Source: Marinicauda salina (GTDB taxonomy: Bacteria; Pseudomonadota; Alphaproteobacteria; Caulobacterales; Maricaulaceae). From it: a stretch of DNA of 64,000 bases. The DNA is taken from assembly GCF_003122085.1 (NCBI RefSeq), contig NZ_QEXV01000006.1, forward strand, positions 1-64,000, written 5' to 3'. This document shows, piece after piece, positions 55,853 through 64,000 of the stretch (the first letter of the stretch is position 1; every line of letters starts with the position of its first letter). Both the position numbers and the translations under genes were made by a program. Under the pieces are notes generated by a model that was not told the DNA's origin, made no database searches, and saw nothing but the letters and a program-made list of their open reading frames with translations.

Positions 55853-57025
55853 CTACCGGCTCTCTTCGAACAGCTCGCGGCCGATCAGCCAGCGTCGGAT
55901 CTCGCTGGTGCCCGCGCCGATCTCGTAGAGCTTGGCGTCGCGCAGCAGGCGGCCCGTCGGGTATTCGTTGATATAGCCGTTGCCGCCGAGCACCTGGATG
56001 GCGTCGAGCGCGGTCTGCGTCGCGGCTTCGGCGGCGAACAGGATCGCGCCCGCGGCGTCCTTGCGCGTCGCCTTGCCCGCGTCGCAGGCCTGGGCGACGG
56101 CGTAGACATAGGCCCGGCTCGCATTCATGCGCGTGTACATGTCGGCGAGCTTGCCCTGGATGAGCTGGAACTCGCCGATCGATTTGCCGAACTGCCTGCG
56201 CTCGTGGACATAGGGCATCACCACGTCGAGGCAGGCCTGCATGATGCCGATCGGTCCGGCCGCCAGCACGGCGCGCTCGTAGTCGAGCCCGCTCATCAGC
56301 ACCTTCACGCCGCCGCCGACCTGGCCGAGCACGTTCTCCTCGGGGACCTCGCAGTCCTCGAAGACGAGCTCGCCGGTCTCCGAGCCGCGCATGCCGAGCT
56401 TGTCGAGCTTCTGGGCGATGGAGAAGCCCTTCATGCCCTTCTCGATGATGAAGGCGGTGATGCCCTTCGAGCCGGCCTCGGGATCGGTCTTGGCGTAGAC
56501 CACGACCGTGTCGGCGCTCGGCCCGTTGGTGATCCACATCTTCGAGCCGTTGAGGACGTAACGGTCGCCCTTCTTCTCGGCCTTGAGCTTCATCGAGACG
56601 ACGTCGGAGCCCGCGCCGGTCTCCGACATCGCCAGCGCGCCGATATGCTCGCCGGAGATCAGCTTGGGCAGATACTTCTCGCGCTGGGCGTCGTTTCCGT
56701 TCAGCCGCAGCTGGTTGACGCACAGATTGGAGTGCGCGCCGTAGGACAGGCCGACCGAGGCGCTCGCCCGGGAGATCTCCTCCATGGCGATGCAGTGCTC
56801 GAGATAGCCCAGCCCCGAGCCGCCCAGCTCCTCCTCGACAGTCAGGCCGAGCAGACCGAGCTCGCCGAGCTGCGGCCAGAGATCGGCGGGAAATTCGTCT
56901 TTCTCGTCGATCTCCGCCGCGCGGGGCGCGATCTTGTCGGAGGCGAAGGACTGCACGGTGTCGCGGAGCATCTCCGCGGTGTCGCCGTGCGGGAATTCGA
57001 GGGTCGGGTACTGGTTCGAGATCAT
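55853..57025 (-). CDS. liuA: Isovaleryl-CoA dehydrogenase
   Basis: The 390-residue acyl-CoA dehydrogenase has an all-helical start, the flavin region [21 protein letters not shown] and [18 protein letters not shown], and the catalytic Glu250 in [16 protein letters not shown]. In isovaleryl-CoA dehydrogenases the base sits at this position (helix G), not near the C-terminus as in other acyl-CoA dehydrogenases, which makes the assignment firm. The C-terminal part has [20 protein letters not shown]. It catalyses the first FAD step of leucine breakdown. Confidence 0.96.
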   Translation of the reverse strand: MISNQYPTLEFPHGDTAEMLRDTVQSFASDKIAPRAAEIDEKDEFPADLWPQLGELGLLGLTVEEELGGSGLGYLEHCIAMEEISRASASVGLSYGAHSNLCVNQLRLNGNDAQREKYLPKLISGEHIGALAMSETGAGSDVVSMKLKAEKKGDRYVLNGSKMWITNGPSADTVVVYAKTDPEAGSKGITAFIIEKGMKGFSIAQKLDKLGMRGSETGELVFEDCEVPEENVLGQVGGGVKVLMSGLDYERAVLAAGPIGIMQACLDVVMPYVHERRQFGKSIGEFQLIQGKLADMYTRMNASRAYVYAVAQACDAGKATRKDAAGAILFAAEAATQTALDAIQVLGGNGYINEYPTGRLLRDAKLYEIGAGTSEIRRWLIGRELFEESR

Positions 57026-57076
57026 GGCCGCCGAGATACCACGGGGGCGGCGCGGGTCAAGCGCGCCGCGGCCCCG

Positions 57077-58702
57077 TCACCGGGCGGACGAACTCCGCCG
57101 GCGGAAGAAGCGCGCGGCGACGAACCAGCCCGAGGCGAGGCTGAGCAGCGCGCCCATGAAGAACGCGACCGGTCCGAAGAACAGGAAGCCCTCGCGCTGA
57201 TAGCGCGCGAAACTCGTCAGCAGATCCCACGCGCCGACGCCGAACAGCACCAGGCCGACGACGAGATTGGCGACGTAGATCCAGTCGCCGCCGCCCTGGC
57301 GCGCCTGGACGGGCTCCTCCTCGGCGGCGAATTCGTCCTCGGCCTCGGCGCCGGCGACATGGCGCGGCGAGACCTCGTCTTCCTCGACCTCCGGCTCCTC
57401 GGGCTCGAACTCGGCGAGCCGGCCGGCGCCGGCGACCTCGCCGGAATAGCCGGCCGCCTCGCGCGGACCGGCCGCGCCGCCGGGCCTCGCAGCGGTACCG
57501 CGCTTGACCGGGGAGTGCTGGGGTTCGGGTCCCGCCGCGGGCCCCGGCCCGGCCTCTTCCTGCGCGTCGACCTCGGGCGCGGCGGGCTCAGGCTCGACCG
57601 CCTCCGGCGCGGGTTCCGGCTCGGGCTCGGGCGCCGGGGCGACTTCAGCGACCGGCGCCTCGACCTCCTCGACGACGGCCGCCGCCGCATCGCTGCTCAC
57701 GCGCGCAACGGCGGGGGTGAGGAAGCTGTAGCCGAGCTGCGCGTCCGGCTCGACGGCGGGCGCCGGTTCCGGAGCCGGTGCGGGCGCCGGCGGCTCGCCG
57801 CTCTCGATCTCGACCTGGGGCTCCGGCGCTTCGGCTTGAGCTTCGGACGAGGCGCGCTGCGCGCCGCTGCTGATCTGGGCGGCCATGCGCGCCATGACTT
57901 CGCGCACCACCGCGCCCTGATCGGCCGGGGCGGTCTCTTCTTCACCGGATGCGGCCGCCGGCTCGGGCGCCCCGGTCGGCTCCGGGGAAACCTCGGGCGC
58001 GGGTTCGGATTCAGGTTCGGGCTCGGGGGGGGCCTCCGCTTCGGGCGCAGGCTCTGGCCGGGGTTCGGGCTCCGCGGGCGCCGGCTGCGCGACGGGTTCG
58101 GTCTCGGCGGCCGACGCCTCCGGTTCCGGAGCTTCCGCTTCGGCTTCCTCGGGCGGCTCCTCGAACTCGATCTCGAGATCGACCAGCGGACCGATGCGCG
58201 GTTCCTCCTGCGCGGACGCTCCGGCGTCCGGGGCGGGACGTTCGTCGGCCTCCAGCCCCTTGAGATAGAGCGCCTTCTCGGCGGCGCGGCGGCGCACGAG
58301 CCGTTCGGAGACGACCAGCCGGCCGTCCTCCTCGGCGCGCACCCAGGTCTCGATCGCAGCGGCGGCCTCGCGATGCTTGCCCGCCCGCGCCAGCCGCGCG
58401 ACGTCGGACACCTTGAATGCGCCCGGGCCGATCGAGGCGGCGAACGACACCAGCGCGTCGCGGGTCGGTTCGGGGAGATCCTCGCCGACGGCCTGCTCGA
58501 CGGCGCGCTCGGCCTGAAGGACATCGTAGATCAGCAAGAGCTCGGCGTTTTCGCGCGACACCGCCACGCCTTCCTTGGCCGAAGCCGTGTGGCCGAAGCC
58601 GACCACCCAGCGCCGGCCACGCCGACGCGCCTCCGGCACGAAGGGCTCGTGGGCCATTATGAGGTCGCGCGCGGCGCGCGTGCTCTTCAGTCGCGGTTTC
58701 AT
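57077..58702 (-). CDS. spmX: SpmX-like polar protein: inactive muramidase domain, acidic Pro-rich linker, two membrane helices
   Basis: The 541-residue protein has a phage-lysozyme (GH24) domain (about 1-155, MKPRLKSTRAARDLIMAHEP ... WVVGFGHTAS), a very long Glu/Pro/Ala-rich disordered region (about 165-455), and two C-terminal transmembrane segments (about 475-495 and 505-530). This is the plan of SpmX, which recruits DivJ to the old pole in Caulobacter. The catalytic Glu is kept (Glu19), but the usual Asp and Thr are replaced by Arg27 (approximate) and Val33. The start ATG 58702 matches the family N-terminus MKPR. Confidence 0.85.
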   Translation of the reverse strand: MKPRLKSTRAARDLIMAHEPFVPEARRRGRRWVVGFGHTASAKEGVAVSRENAELLLIYDVLQAERAVEQAVGEDLPEPTRDALVSFAASIGPGAFKVSDVARLARAGKHREAAAAIETWVRAEEDGRLVVSERLVRRRAAEKALYLKGLEADERPAPDAGASAQEEPRIGPLVDLEIEFEEPPEEAEAEAPEPEASAAETEPVAQPAPAEPEPRPEPAPEAEAPPEPEPESEPAPEVSPEPTGAPEPAAASGEEETAPADQGAVVREVMARMAAQISSGAQRASSEAQAEAPEPQVEIESGEPPAPAPAPEPAPAVEPDAQLGYSFLTPAVARVSSDAAAAVVEEVEAPVAEVAPAPEPEPEPAPEAVEPEPAAPEVDAQEEAGPGPAAGPEPQHSPVKRGTAARPGGAAGPREAAGYSGEVAGAGRLAEFEPEEPEVEEDEVSPRHVAGAEAEDEFAAEEEPVQARQGGGDWIYVANLVVGLVLFGVGAWDLLTSFARYQREGFLFFGPVAFFMGALLSLASGWFVAARFFRRRSSSAR

Positions 58703-58764
58703 CGCTGTCCCGTTCCGAAACGGCAGGCCGTCATCCGCCGCTCGACACTGCAAGTAGGACGCCG

Positions 58765-59787
58765 TCACTCGCCTCCCGTCGAAAATATGTCGACCGAATC
58801 CACCGCGGTGAACGGCGCGAAGAAGCCTGCGCCCGCCCCGCCGCCGATGAGGAACACCTCGCCGTCGAGCGTTGCGGCGGCGGCCTCGGTCCGAGGAACC
58901 GGCAGGCCCGGCGCCTCGGTCCAGCCCGAACCGTCATCGGCCAGCACCAGGTGATCCGACAGCGTCCGGCGCATGTCGGAGCTGCGCCCGCCGAAGACGT
59001 GGATCGCCCCGTCGGCGGCCGCCGCGGCGTGACCGGCCCGCGGCGCCGGCAGGTCCGGTCCGCGCCGCCAGGCGCGCGCCTCCGGGTCGAAGATGTCCAC
59101 GCGCGCTGTCGCGACTCCGTCGGACGCGCCGCCGATCAGCCAGAGCGCGCCGTCGAAGACGAGCGCGCCGGCCCCGCGCCGATTGGTCTCCCGCGGCGCG
59201 GCGATCGCCGACCAGGTCCGCGACTCCAGATCGAACACGAAGACCCCCGGCGCGCCGTCCTCGCCGCCGACCGCGAACAGCCGCCCGTCGGCCGCCAGCA
59301 GGGAGAACGCAGCTTTCGACCCCGGCAGCGGCGGCTCGGCCTCCCACACGTCGGAAGCGGGATCGTAGGACCACATTTCCGCGATCGGCTCGGCGCCGGA
59401 CTCCGCGCTGTAGCCGCCCGCGACCCAGAGCCGGCCGTCGGCGGCGGCCATGCCGAAGCGCTCGAGCCCGACGGGCATGGGCGACAGCGGCCGCCAGCGA
59501 TTGACGTCGGGCTCGTAGGCTTCGAAATCGTCCTGCGGGTCGACGACGCCGGCGCCGCCGGCGGCGAAAATGCGCCCGTCCAGCGTCGCCGCGCTCAGCC
59601 CCGCCCGGGGCATGTCCAGCGCCGGGCCGGTCCGCCACGGTCCGGACATGGTCAGGCCCTCCGAACCGGGCAGCTCGATCGCACCCGTCGTCACGTCTTG
59701 GGTCTGCAGGGCTGCGCCCGGCCCGCCGGCGATCAGCATCGCCGCAAGCACGCCCGCTCCGATCGCAGTCCGCATCATCGACTCCAT
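58765..59787 (-). CDS. Kelch-repeat exported protein
   Basis: A 340-residue protein with a signal peptide (TAIGAGVLAAMLIAGGPGAA) and about six kelch blades. Each has the paired glycines and a downstream Trp or Tyr, e.g. DGRIFAAGGAGVVDPQDD, DGRLWVAGGYSAESG, DGRLFAVGGEDGAP and DGALWLIGGASDGVA. It should fold as a periplasmic beta-propeller for protein or carbohydrate binding. No enzymatic residues are evident. It sits directly upstream of spmX on the same strand, 62 bases apart. Confidence 0.87.
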   Translation of the reverse strand: MESMMRTAIGAGVLAAMLIAGGPGAALQTQDVTTGAIELPGSEGLTMSGPWRTGPALDMPRAGLSAATLDGRIFAAGGAGVVDPQDDFEAYEPDVNRWRPLSPMPVGLERFGMAAADGRLWVAGGYSAESGAEPIAEMWSYDPASDVWEAEPPLPGSKAAFSLLAADGRLFAVGGEDGAPGVFVFDLESRTWSAIAAPRETNRRGAGALVFDGALWLIGGASDGVATARVDIFDPEARAWRRGPDLPAPRAGHAAAAADGAIHVFGGRSSDMRRTLSDHLVLADDGSGWTEAPGLPVPRTEAAAATLDGEVFLIGGGAGAGFFAPFTAVDSVDIFSTGGE

Positions 59788-59812
59788 CCACCTGCGCCGC
59801 CTGTTCCGGCGG

Positions 59813-61204
59813 TCACAAAAGCACCATCGCGCCCAGCCCGAGAAACGCGAAAAACCCCACCACGTCCGTCACCGTGGTAACGAAGACCGACGAGGCCACG
59901 GCGGGATCCGCCCCGAAACGCTTGAGCCCCAGCGGCACGAGGATGCCGGCGAGCCCCGCGCAGGCGAGGTTGATCACCATGGCCGCGGCGATCACCCAGG
60001 CCAGCGCCGCGTTCTGGAACCATAACCCGGCCACCAGACCCATAACCACGGCGAAAATCAGGCCGTTCACCGCGCCGGCGGCGAACTCCCGCCAGATCAC
60101 CCGCATGGAATTGGACACCGTCAGGTCGCGCGAGGCGATGGATCGGACCGCGACGGCCAGCGCCTGGGTGCCCGCATTGCCGCCCATCGAGGCGACGATC
60201 GGCATCAGCACGGCGAGCGCGACGAGCTGGGCGATGGCGTCGTCGTAGAGCGCGATCACGCCCGAAGCCAGCACGGCCGTGCCCAGGTTCACCAGCAGCC
60301 ACGGCGCGCGCGACTTCACCGAGGAGAACACGGTGTCGGCGAGGCTGGCGTCGTTGACGCCGGCGAGCGCGTAGAGGTCCTCGGTGTTCTCCTCCTGGAT
60401 GACGTCGACCATGTCGTCGACGGTGAGCATGCCCGACAGCCGGCCGTCCTCGTCGACCACCGGCGCCGAGATCAGGTGGTATTTCTCGAACAGGTAGGCG
60501 GCCTCCTCCTGGTCGATCTCCGGGCGGATGATGACGTGGTTGGGCTCCATCAGCTCGGAGAGCGGAACCTCGCGCTTCGTGCGCATCAGCCGGCTCACCG
60601 GCACCACGCCGATCGGCTTGAAGCTCTCGTCGACGATGAAGATCTCGAAGAAGAGGTAAGGCAGATCCTCGCCCGCCTTGCGCATGTGATCGATCGTATG
60701 GCCGACATTCCAGAAATGCGGCGCGGCGACGAACTCGCGCTGCATCAGGCGGCCCGCCGTGTCCTCCTCGAAGGCGAGCGAGGTCTCGAGCTGAATGCGA
60801 TCGGCTTCGGAGAGCTCGGCGAGCACGGCCTCGCGCTTGGCCTCGTCGAGCTCCTCGACGATCATCGTCATGTCGTCGGAATCGAGGCCCTGGATCGCCT
60901 CGGCGAGATGGCGCGGCTCGAGCACGCCGGCGATGTCGGCGCGGGTCTCCTCGACCAGTTCGGCCAGGACGGGGCCGGTGAGCAGCTCAGGCGCGAGCTC
61001 GACGAGCAGGACCTGCTGCTCCCAGGTCAGCTGCTCGATCGCGTCGGCGGCGTCGGCCGGGTGCAGCTCCTCGAACAGCGCGAGCAGGCCCGCCGTGTCG
61101 CGCGCCAGGAGCGCCTCGACGATATCGGCGATCAGTTGCGCGGGCACGTCGACCGACGGCGCGGCCTCGGCGGTTTCATCGATCGTTTCGACCGGGTCGC
61201 TCAT
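59813..61204 (-). CDS. mgtE: Magnesium transporter MgtE
   Basis: MgtE is a dimeric Mg2+ channel gated by cytosolic Mg2+. The 463-residue protein has the N-domain (superhelix, 1-130), a CBS pair (about 135-260, with PYLFFEIFIVDESFKPIGVV and HLISAPVVDEDGRLSGMLTV), a plug helix and five C-terminal membrane helices with the pore motif SMGGNAGTQALAVAVRSI and the ion-site Asp in VTTVTDVVGFFAFLG. ATG 61204 is taken as the start; a TTG 15 bases upstream is possible. A tRNA gene lies upstream on the same strand. Confidence 0.95.
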   Translation of the reverse strand: MSDPVETIDETAEAAPSVDVPAQLIADIVEALLARDTAGLLALFEELHPADAADAIEQLTWEQQVLLVELAPELLTGPVLAELVEETRADIAGVLEPRHLAEAIQGLDSDDMTMIVEELDEAKREAVLAELSEADRIQLETSLAFEEDTAGRLMQREFVAAPHFWNVGHTIDHMRKAGEDLPYLFFEIFIVDESFKPIGVVPVSRLMRTKREVPLSELMEPNHVIIRPEIDQEEAAYLFEKYHLISAPVVDEDGRLSGMLTVDDMVDVIQEENTEDLYALAGVNDASLADTVFSSVKSRAPWLLVNLGTAVLASGVIALYDDAIAQLVALAVLMPIVASMGGNAGTQALAVAVRSIASRDLTVSNSMRVIWREFAAGAVNGLIFAVVMGLVAGLWFQNAALAWVIAAAMVINLACAGLAGILVPLGLKRFGADPAVASSVFVTTVTDVVGFFAFLGLGAMVLL

Positions 61205-61312
61205 GCAGGCCTCACGCAATGATCAGCGGCGACAGTGCGGCGGACGATAGGGCGAAGCGCAGGCGAAATCGAGCGGCGGGAGCCGCTTGGCGCAACGATT
61301 CGACGGGAATCG

Positions 61313-61345
61313 AAAAGGCCCGGCGCCGCATGCGGCCCGGGCCTT
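61313..61345 (-). terminator. Terminator after tRNA-Leu
   Basis: On the minus strand, arms aaggcccgg and ccgggcctt enclose an inner palindrome gccgcatgcggc, followed by a short T-run (CCTTTTC). It begins 27 bases after the tRNA end and separates it from mgtE. Confidence 0.75.
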
Positions 61346-61371
61346 CGAGTCGCGGCGTACGCGACGAACTA

Positions 61372-61458
61372 TGGTGCGGCCGAGAAGAGTCGAACTTCCA
61401 CGGGTTTTACCCCACAGCGACCTCAACGCTGCGCGTCTACCAATTCCGCCACGGCCGC
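61372..61458 (-). tRNA. tRNA-Leu (anticodon GAG)
   Basis: The 87-base gene, including an encoded CCA, folds as a type II (long variable arm) tRNA: acceptor stem GCGGCCG/CGGCCGC, discriminator A, D-arm with AATTGGTAGACGCGC, anticodon stem CAGCG/CGCTG around loop TTGAGGT (anticodon GAG, reading CUC and CUU), variable arm, and T-loop GTTCGACTC. It is a single gene with its own terminator. No integrated element or att-like duplication of the 3' end is seen beside it. Confidence 0.96.
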
Positions 61459-61534
61459 AGAACTTGGGAGGCGGGCATTTAGCAACACCGGCCCGGTTTG
61501 TGAAGGGCCGATCTGCGCGTCCGGGCGGTTTCCG

Positions 61535-61780
61535 TCAGGCCGCGTAATAGTCATTCACGTCCGCCGTGCCGGTGATCGACACCGCGACGCGGTCGCCCTG
61601 GATGATGATCTCGCCGCGCGCGATCGGGTGGTTGTTGGCGAGGATCCACACCTCGTCGTGCTCGGCGACGTCGAGGGGAATGACCGCGCCTCGGCCCATG
61701 CGCAGGAACTGGTGAATGGGCAGGCGCGAACGGCCGAGAATGACCGAAATCTCCACCTGCACGGCGCCGAGCTGGCTCAT
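61535..61780 (-). CDS. FliN-like SpoA-domain protein
   Basis: A small 81-residue SpoA domain: [19 protein letters not shown], then [35 protein letters not shown] and [15 protein letters not shown]. This is essentially the C-terminal domain of the flagellar motor switch protein FliN with almost no N-terminal extension. No other flagellar or type III gene lies nearby; it is next to lipB. ATG 61780 is chosen because the SpoA motif begins there. It may be the real FliN or an accessory form. Confidence 0.82.
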   Translation of the reverse strand: MSQLGAVQVEISVILGRSRLPIHQFLRMGRGAVIPLDVAEHDEVWILANNHPIARGEIIIQGDRVAVSITGTADVNDYYAA

Positions 61781-61884
61781 CACACGTCCCGTCGATTCTG
61801 CGTCGCCGCGCCCCGCCCTTGCCAGGCGCGTTCTCAATCACGATGTTCCGAGCCGGTTTCCGACCCGTTAAGAGCCTGCTGACC

Positions 61885-62565
61885 ATGACAGATTCGCCCG
61901 TCGGCTGGGCCGTCTCGCCCAAGCGCGTTCCCTACCCCGACGCCGTCGCGGCGATGGAGGCGCGCGCCGCGGCCATCCACGCCGGCGAGGCCGGCGAGCT
62001 GGTCTGGCTGCTGGAGCACGATCCGCTCTACACCGCCGGCACGAGCGCGCGCGAGGCTGATCTGCGCGATCCCGACCGCTTCCCGGTGTTCAAGTCCGGG
62101 CGCGGCGGCCAGTTCACCTATCACGGGCCGGGCCAGCGCGTGGCCTACGTCATGCTCGATCTCAGGCGGCGCGGGCGCGACGCGCGCGGCTTCGTGCAGA
62201 ATCTCGAGCAGTGGATCATCGAGGCGCTCGGCGTCTTCAATGTCGCCGGCGAGCGCCGCGAGAACCGCGTCGGCGTCTGGGTCGACCGCACCCGGCCCGG
62301 CGGGCCCGAGCGCGAGGACAAGATCGCCGCCATCGGCGTGAGGCTGAGACGCTGGGTGTCCTTCCACGGGATCGCGCTCAATGTCGAGCCGGACCTGTCC
62401 CACTTCGCCGGCATCACGCCGTGCGGCGTCTCGGATCCGCGCTACGGCGTGACCAGCCTGGTCGATCTCGGCCTGCCGGTGACGATGGACGACGCCGACG
62501 CCGCGCTGAAGCGCGGCTTCGAAACCGTGTTCGGCCCGACGGCGCCGGCCGATCCGCCGGCCTGA
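61885..62565 (+). CDS. lipB: Octanoyltransferase LipB
   Basis: LipB transfers octanoyl from ACP to lipoyl domains of dehydrogenase complexes. The 226-residue protein has [21 protein letters not shown], the catalytic Lys146 ([10 protein letters not shown]) and the acyl-accepting Cys180 in [14 protein letters not shown] 61885 is used ([20 protein letters not shown]); a longer frame upstream is not conserved. lipA is not in the window. The gene is divergent from the FliN-like gene, and its stop adjoins that of the DUF805-like gene (TGATCA). Confidence 0.96.
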   Translation: MTDSPVGWAVSPKRVPYPDAVAAMEARAAAIHAGEAGELVWLLEHDPLYTAGTSAREADLRDPDRFPVFKSGRGGQFTYHGPGQRVAYVMLDLRRRGRDARGFVQNLEQWIIEALGVFNVAGERRENRVGVWVDRTRPGGPEREDKIAAIGVRLRRWVSFHGIALNVEPDLSHFAGITPCGVSDPRYGVTSLVDLGLPVTMDDADAALKRGFETVFGPTAPADPPA

Positions 62566-63093
62566 TCAGGCCGGGCGCGGGCCCCGCGCGGTCATGCCCG
62601 CGAACCAGAATCCCAGCGCGAACACGACGCCCCAGAAGGCGATCATGGACGGCCAGCCGCCGGCGGCGAGCGCGTCGATCATCATCGTCTCCTGGTCGAG
62701 CATCCAGGCCTGGAAATCCTCCATCAACGCCTGGTCGCGCGCGGCGCGCTCGACCGCCTCGGCGTCGGCGAGATCGATCCCCCGCCGATCGAGAAACTCG
62801 AGATAGACCGGCCAGATCGCCGCAGTGATCCCGACCGTCGCGCCCAAGGTCTTGGCCAGCACGCCGGCGCCGATCGGCGCCAGGGCGAGCGCGCGCGGTC
62901 GGCTCGCGTCGCGCAGCCGGTTGGCGTGCACGACGAAGAGAAGCACGAGCACGAACAGCCAGACCAGCCAGCCCGTGCCGGCGGGAAACACGCTCAGCCG
63001 GATGGCGTCGAGCAGCGCGACGACGCCGAGGCCGAGCCAGTAATCGTCGGCGTCGGCCCGTCGGCCCGGCAGGAAGGCGGCGTGAAGGTTCAT
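62566..63093 (-). CDS. Divergent DUF805-like membrane protein
   Basis: The 175-residue protein has five hydrophobic segments. Its first half is like DUF805: FLPGRRADADDYWLGLGVV near 8 matches the GR-x-x-R-x-x-[FY]W start, and ANRLRDASRPRALALAPIG near 57 matches the RRLHDxGKSGWW motif. An extra helical hairpin with an acidic loop follows (about 95-170). It is the most altered of three DUF805-type genes in a row. Function is unknown. Confidence 0.7.
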   Translation of the reverse strand: MNLHAAFLPGRRADADDYWLGLGVVALLDAIRLSVFPAGTGWLVWLFVLVLLFVVHANRLRDASRPRALALAPIGAGVLAKTLGATVGITAAIWPVYLEFLDRRGIDLADAEAVERAARDQALMEDFQAWMLDQETMMIDALAAGGWPSMIAFWGVVFALGFWFAGMTARGPRPA

Positions 63094-63121
63094 CGTTCGC
63101 GGTTCCGCCGGGGTTGAAACG

Positions 63122-63159
63122 AAAAACGGCGCGCGCCGGGTATGCCCCGACGCGCGCCG
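63122..63159 (-). terminator. Intrinsic terminator of the DUF805 gene
   Basis: On the minus strand a long GC stem (cggcgcgcg/cgcgcgccg plus inner GGG/CCC pairs) is followed by five T residues. It lies about 26 bases after the DUF805 stop at 63185 and before the divergent copy. Confidence 0.85.
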
Positions 63160-63184
63160 CGTCTCAAGCCGGAGACGCGCCTGC

Positions 63185-63568
63185 CTAGGCCGGCTCCGCG
63201 CCGCCGCCGGCCGACCCGACCGGCGATTCCCCGAACTGGTTCGAGCCCGGATTGCTGGGCTGCACGTAGAAGATGATGAGGATGATCGCGCCCACGATCG
63301 GGATGAAGCCGAGCAGGATCCACCAGCCGGACTTGCCCGTGTCGTGAAGCCGGCGAACGCTCACGCCCAGGGCGGGCAGAAGCGTCGCGAGCGCGAACAA
63401 TCCGGGTAGCGCGCCCGGTCCGCCCAAGACGCCCGCCTCGATCAGGAGCAGCAGCCAATAGGCCAGGATGTAGAACAGGAAGAACCACCAGAACTCGCTG
63501 CGCTCGGCTCTCCCTTCAAATCCGACATAGTTGGAGTAGACGGCCTTTACGGCTTCGACGAACGTCAT
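63185..63568 (-). CDS. DUF805 family membrane protein
   Basis: A typical 127-residue DUF805 protein: GFEGRAERSEFWWFFLFYIL at the start, VSVRRLHDTGKSGWWILLGF in the middle, then a helix ending in FYVQPSNPGSNQFGESP. Four membrane segments are expected. DUF805 proteins are inner-membrane proteins of unknown function. It lies in a row with two related genes on the same strand and has its own terminator. Confidence 0.92.
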   Translation of the reverse strand: MTFVEAVKAVYSNYVGFEGRAERSEFWWFFLFYILAYWLLLLIEAGVLGGPGALPGLFALATLLPALGVSVRRLHDTGKSGWWILLGFIPIVGAIILIIFYVQPSNPGSNQFGESPVGSAGGGAEPA

Positions 63569-63615
63569 CGCGGTTCTCCCCAGCGCTTGCTTTTCATCGC
63601 CTTGTGAGGCGCACC

Positions 63616-63642
63616 GGGCGCCCGCATCTCATGCGGACGCCC
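63616..63642. other. Imperfect hairpin between DUF805-type genes
   Basis: gggcg-cccgcat and atgcgg-cgccc can pair with one mismatch around ctc. It sits just past the stop of the gene at 63661 on the minus strand. No T-run follows, so it is only a weak terminator candidate. Confidence 0.4.
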
Positions 63643-63660
63643 AATTCGCATCAGCCGCGT

Positions 63661-64000
63661 TCAACCCTGCGGCTTGTCTTCGTCCGAACCGCCTTCGGCG
63701 GGATCGCTCGCAGGCGGAGCGCTCGGCTGGGCCGGCGCGGCGCCGCCCGCGGCGGCCCCGGCCAGCACCGGTTCGCCGTACTGGTTGGCGCCGGCGTCGC
63801 CCTTCAGGACGCCGACCCAGATGGTGTAGGCGATCCAGACGAGAAAGCTCAGCGAAAACACGAGGAAGGCCCCGCTGGACCCGGCCATCATCGCGGCCAT
63901 GTCGACCTCGCCGCTGCCCGACATGGCGGCGAACACCGCGCCGCCGACCATGATCATCCCGATGATGCCGAGCACGATCGAGACAGCCCACGGCACCGCA
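63661..64000 (-). CDS. DUF805-like membrane protein, partial at window edge
   Basis: At least 111 codons of a minus-strand gene whose 5' part may lie beyond the window. Two hydrophobic segments are seen, then VWIAYTIWVGVLKGDAGANQYGEPV, close in plan to the DUF805 tail FYVQPSNPGSNQFGESP of the next gene, then an Ala/Pro/acidic tail. A GTG at 63996 could start it, but the frame remains open to the edge, so truncation is more likely. It belongs to the tandem set of three. Confidence 0.6.
   Translation of the reverse strand, partial: AVPWAVSIVLGIIGMIMVGGAVFAAMSGSGEVDMAAMMAGSSGAFLVFSLSFLVWIAYTIWVGVLKGDAGANQYGEPVLAGAAAGGAAPAQPSAPPASDPAEGGSDEDKPQG

Noticed and set aside
61205-61371. Possible Mg2+-sensing riboswitch (M-box) upstream of mgtE
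   Set aside because: The region is short and is taken by a tRNA terminator. No M-box-like helices were seen.
61372-61458. tRNA-Leu as an integration site of a genomic island
   Set aside because: No integrase gene and no repeated tRNA 3' end nearby; flanking genes (mgtE, FliN-like) are ordinary.

Overview
The window is a high-GC, gene-dense stretch of alphaproteobacterial chromosome. An adjacent divK-pleD pair, a MipZ homologue and an SpmX-like protein point to the stalked, dimorphic lineage (Caulobacterales/Maricaulales). No marker here fixes the genus. Genes are packed in short operons. Many overlap by 4 bases (ATGA, GTGA or TTGA), and several real starts are GTG or TTG. Almost all long open frames lying opposite these genes are GC-driven shadows and were left out.

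Layout. 0.2-6.1 kb: GatCAB amidotransferase genes (gatB apart from gatC-gatA), a quinone reductase and a lower-GC membrane gene. 6.3-12.5 kb: ruvX, an AEC transporter, a GNAT, then pyrB, a catalytically broken dihydroorotase, plsY and dprA. 12.6-19.7 kb: topA, rnr, a Nudix hydrolase, an MFS carrier and rpmG. 19.7-23.8 kb: pleD and divK on one strand, a ROK kinase and dinB on the other. 23.8-31.0 kb: GST, hydrolases, RidA, a COG3146 protein, HIT, DUF2235, and a TetR-hydrolase pair. 31.0-38.6 kb: clpS-clpA, a phasin with promoter and terminator, a SPOR-fused D,D-carboxypeptidase, a J-domain membrane protein, mipZ and a SPOR lipoprotein. 38.7-41.1 kb: panC, DUF1489 and a cupin-like protein.

41-57 kb carries four enzymes of leucine breakdown on the minus strand: isovaleryl-CoA dehydrogenase, both methylcrotonyl-CoA carboxylase subunits and methylglutaconyl-CoA hydratase. 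They are interleaved with unrelated genes: an amidohydrolase, DUF817, two small paralogous membrane proteins, flavodoxin-like reductases, DUF5694, a dienoyl-CoA isomerase-like protein, a GFA protein, a cNMP-binding patatin and an aldo/keto reductase. 57-64 kb holds spmX, a kelch protein, mgtE, tRNA-Leu(GAG), an orphan FliN-like protein, lipB and three DUF805-type membrane proteins; the last runs off the window.

Two themes link the genes. One is cell-cycle and polarity control: DivK, PleD (c-di-GMP synthesis), SpmX and MipZ, with ClpS/ClpA for proteolysis. The other is acyl-CoA and storage metabolism: leucine catabolism, crotonases and a phasin. Intergenic gaps hold several families of palindromic repeats, including a composite element with 12-bp terminal inverted repeats found at two loci.
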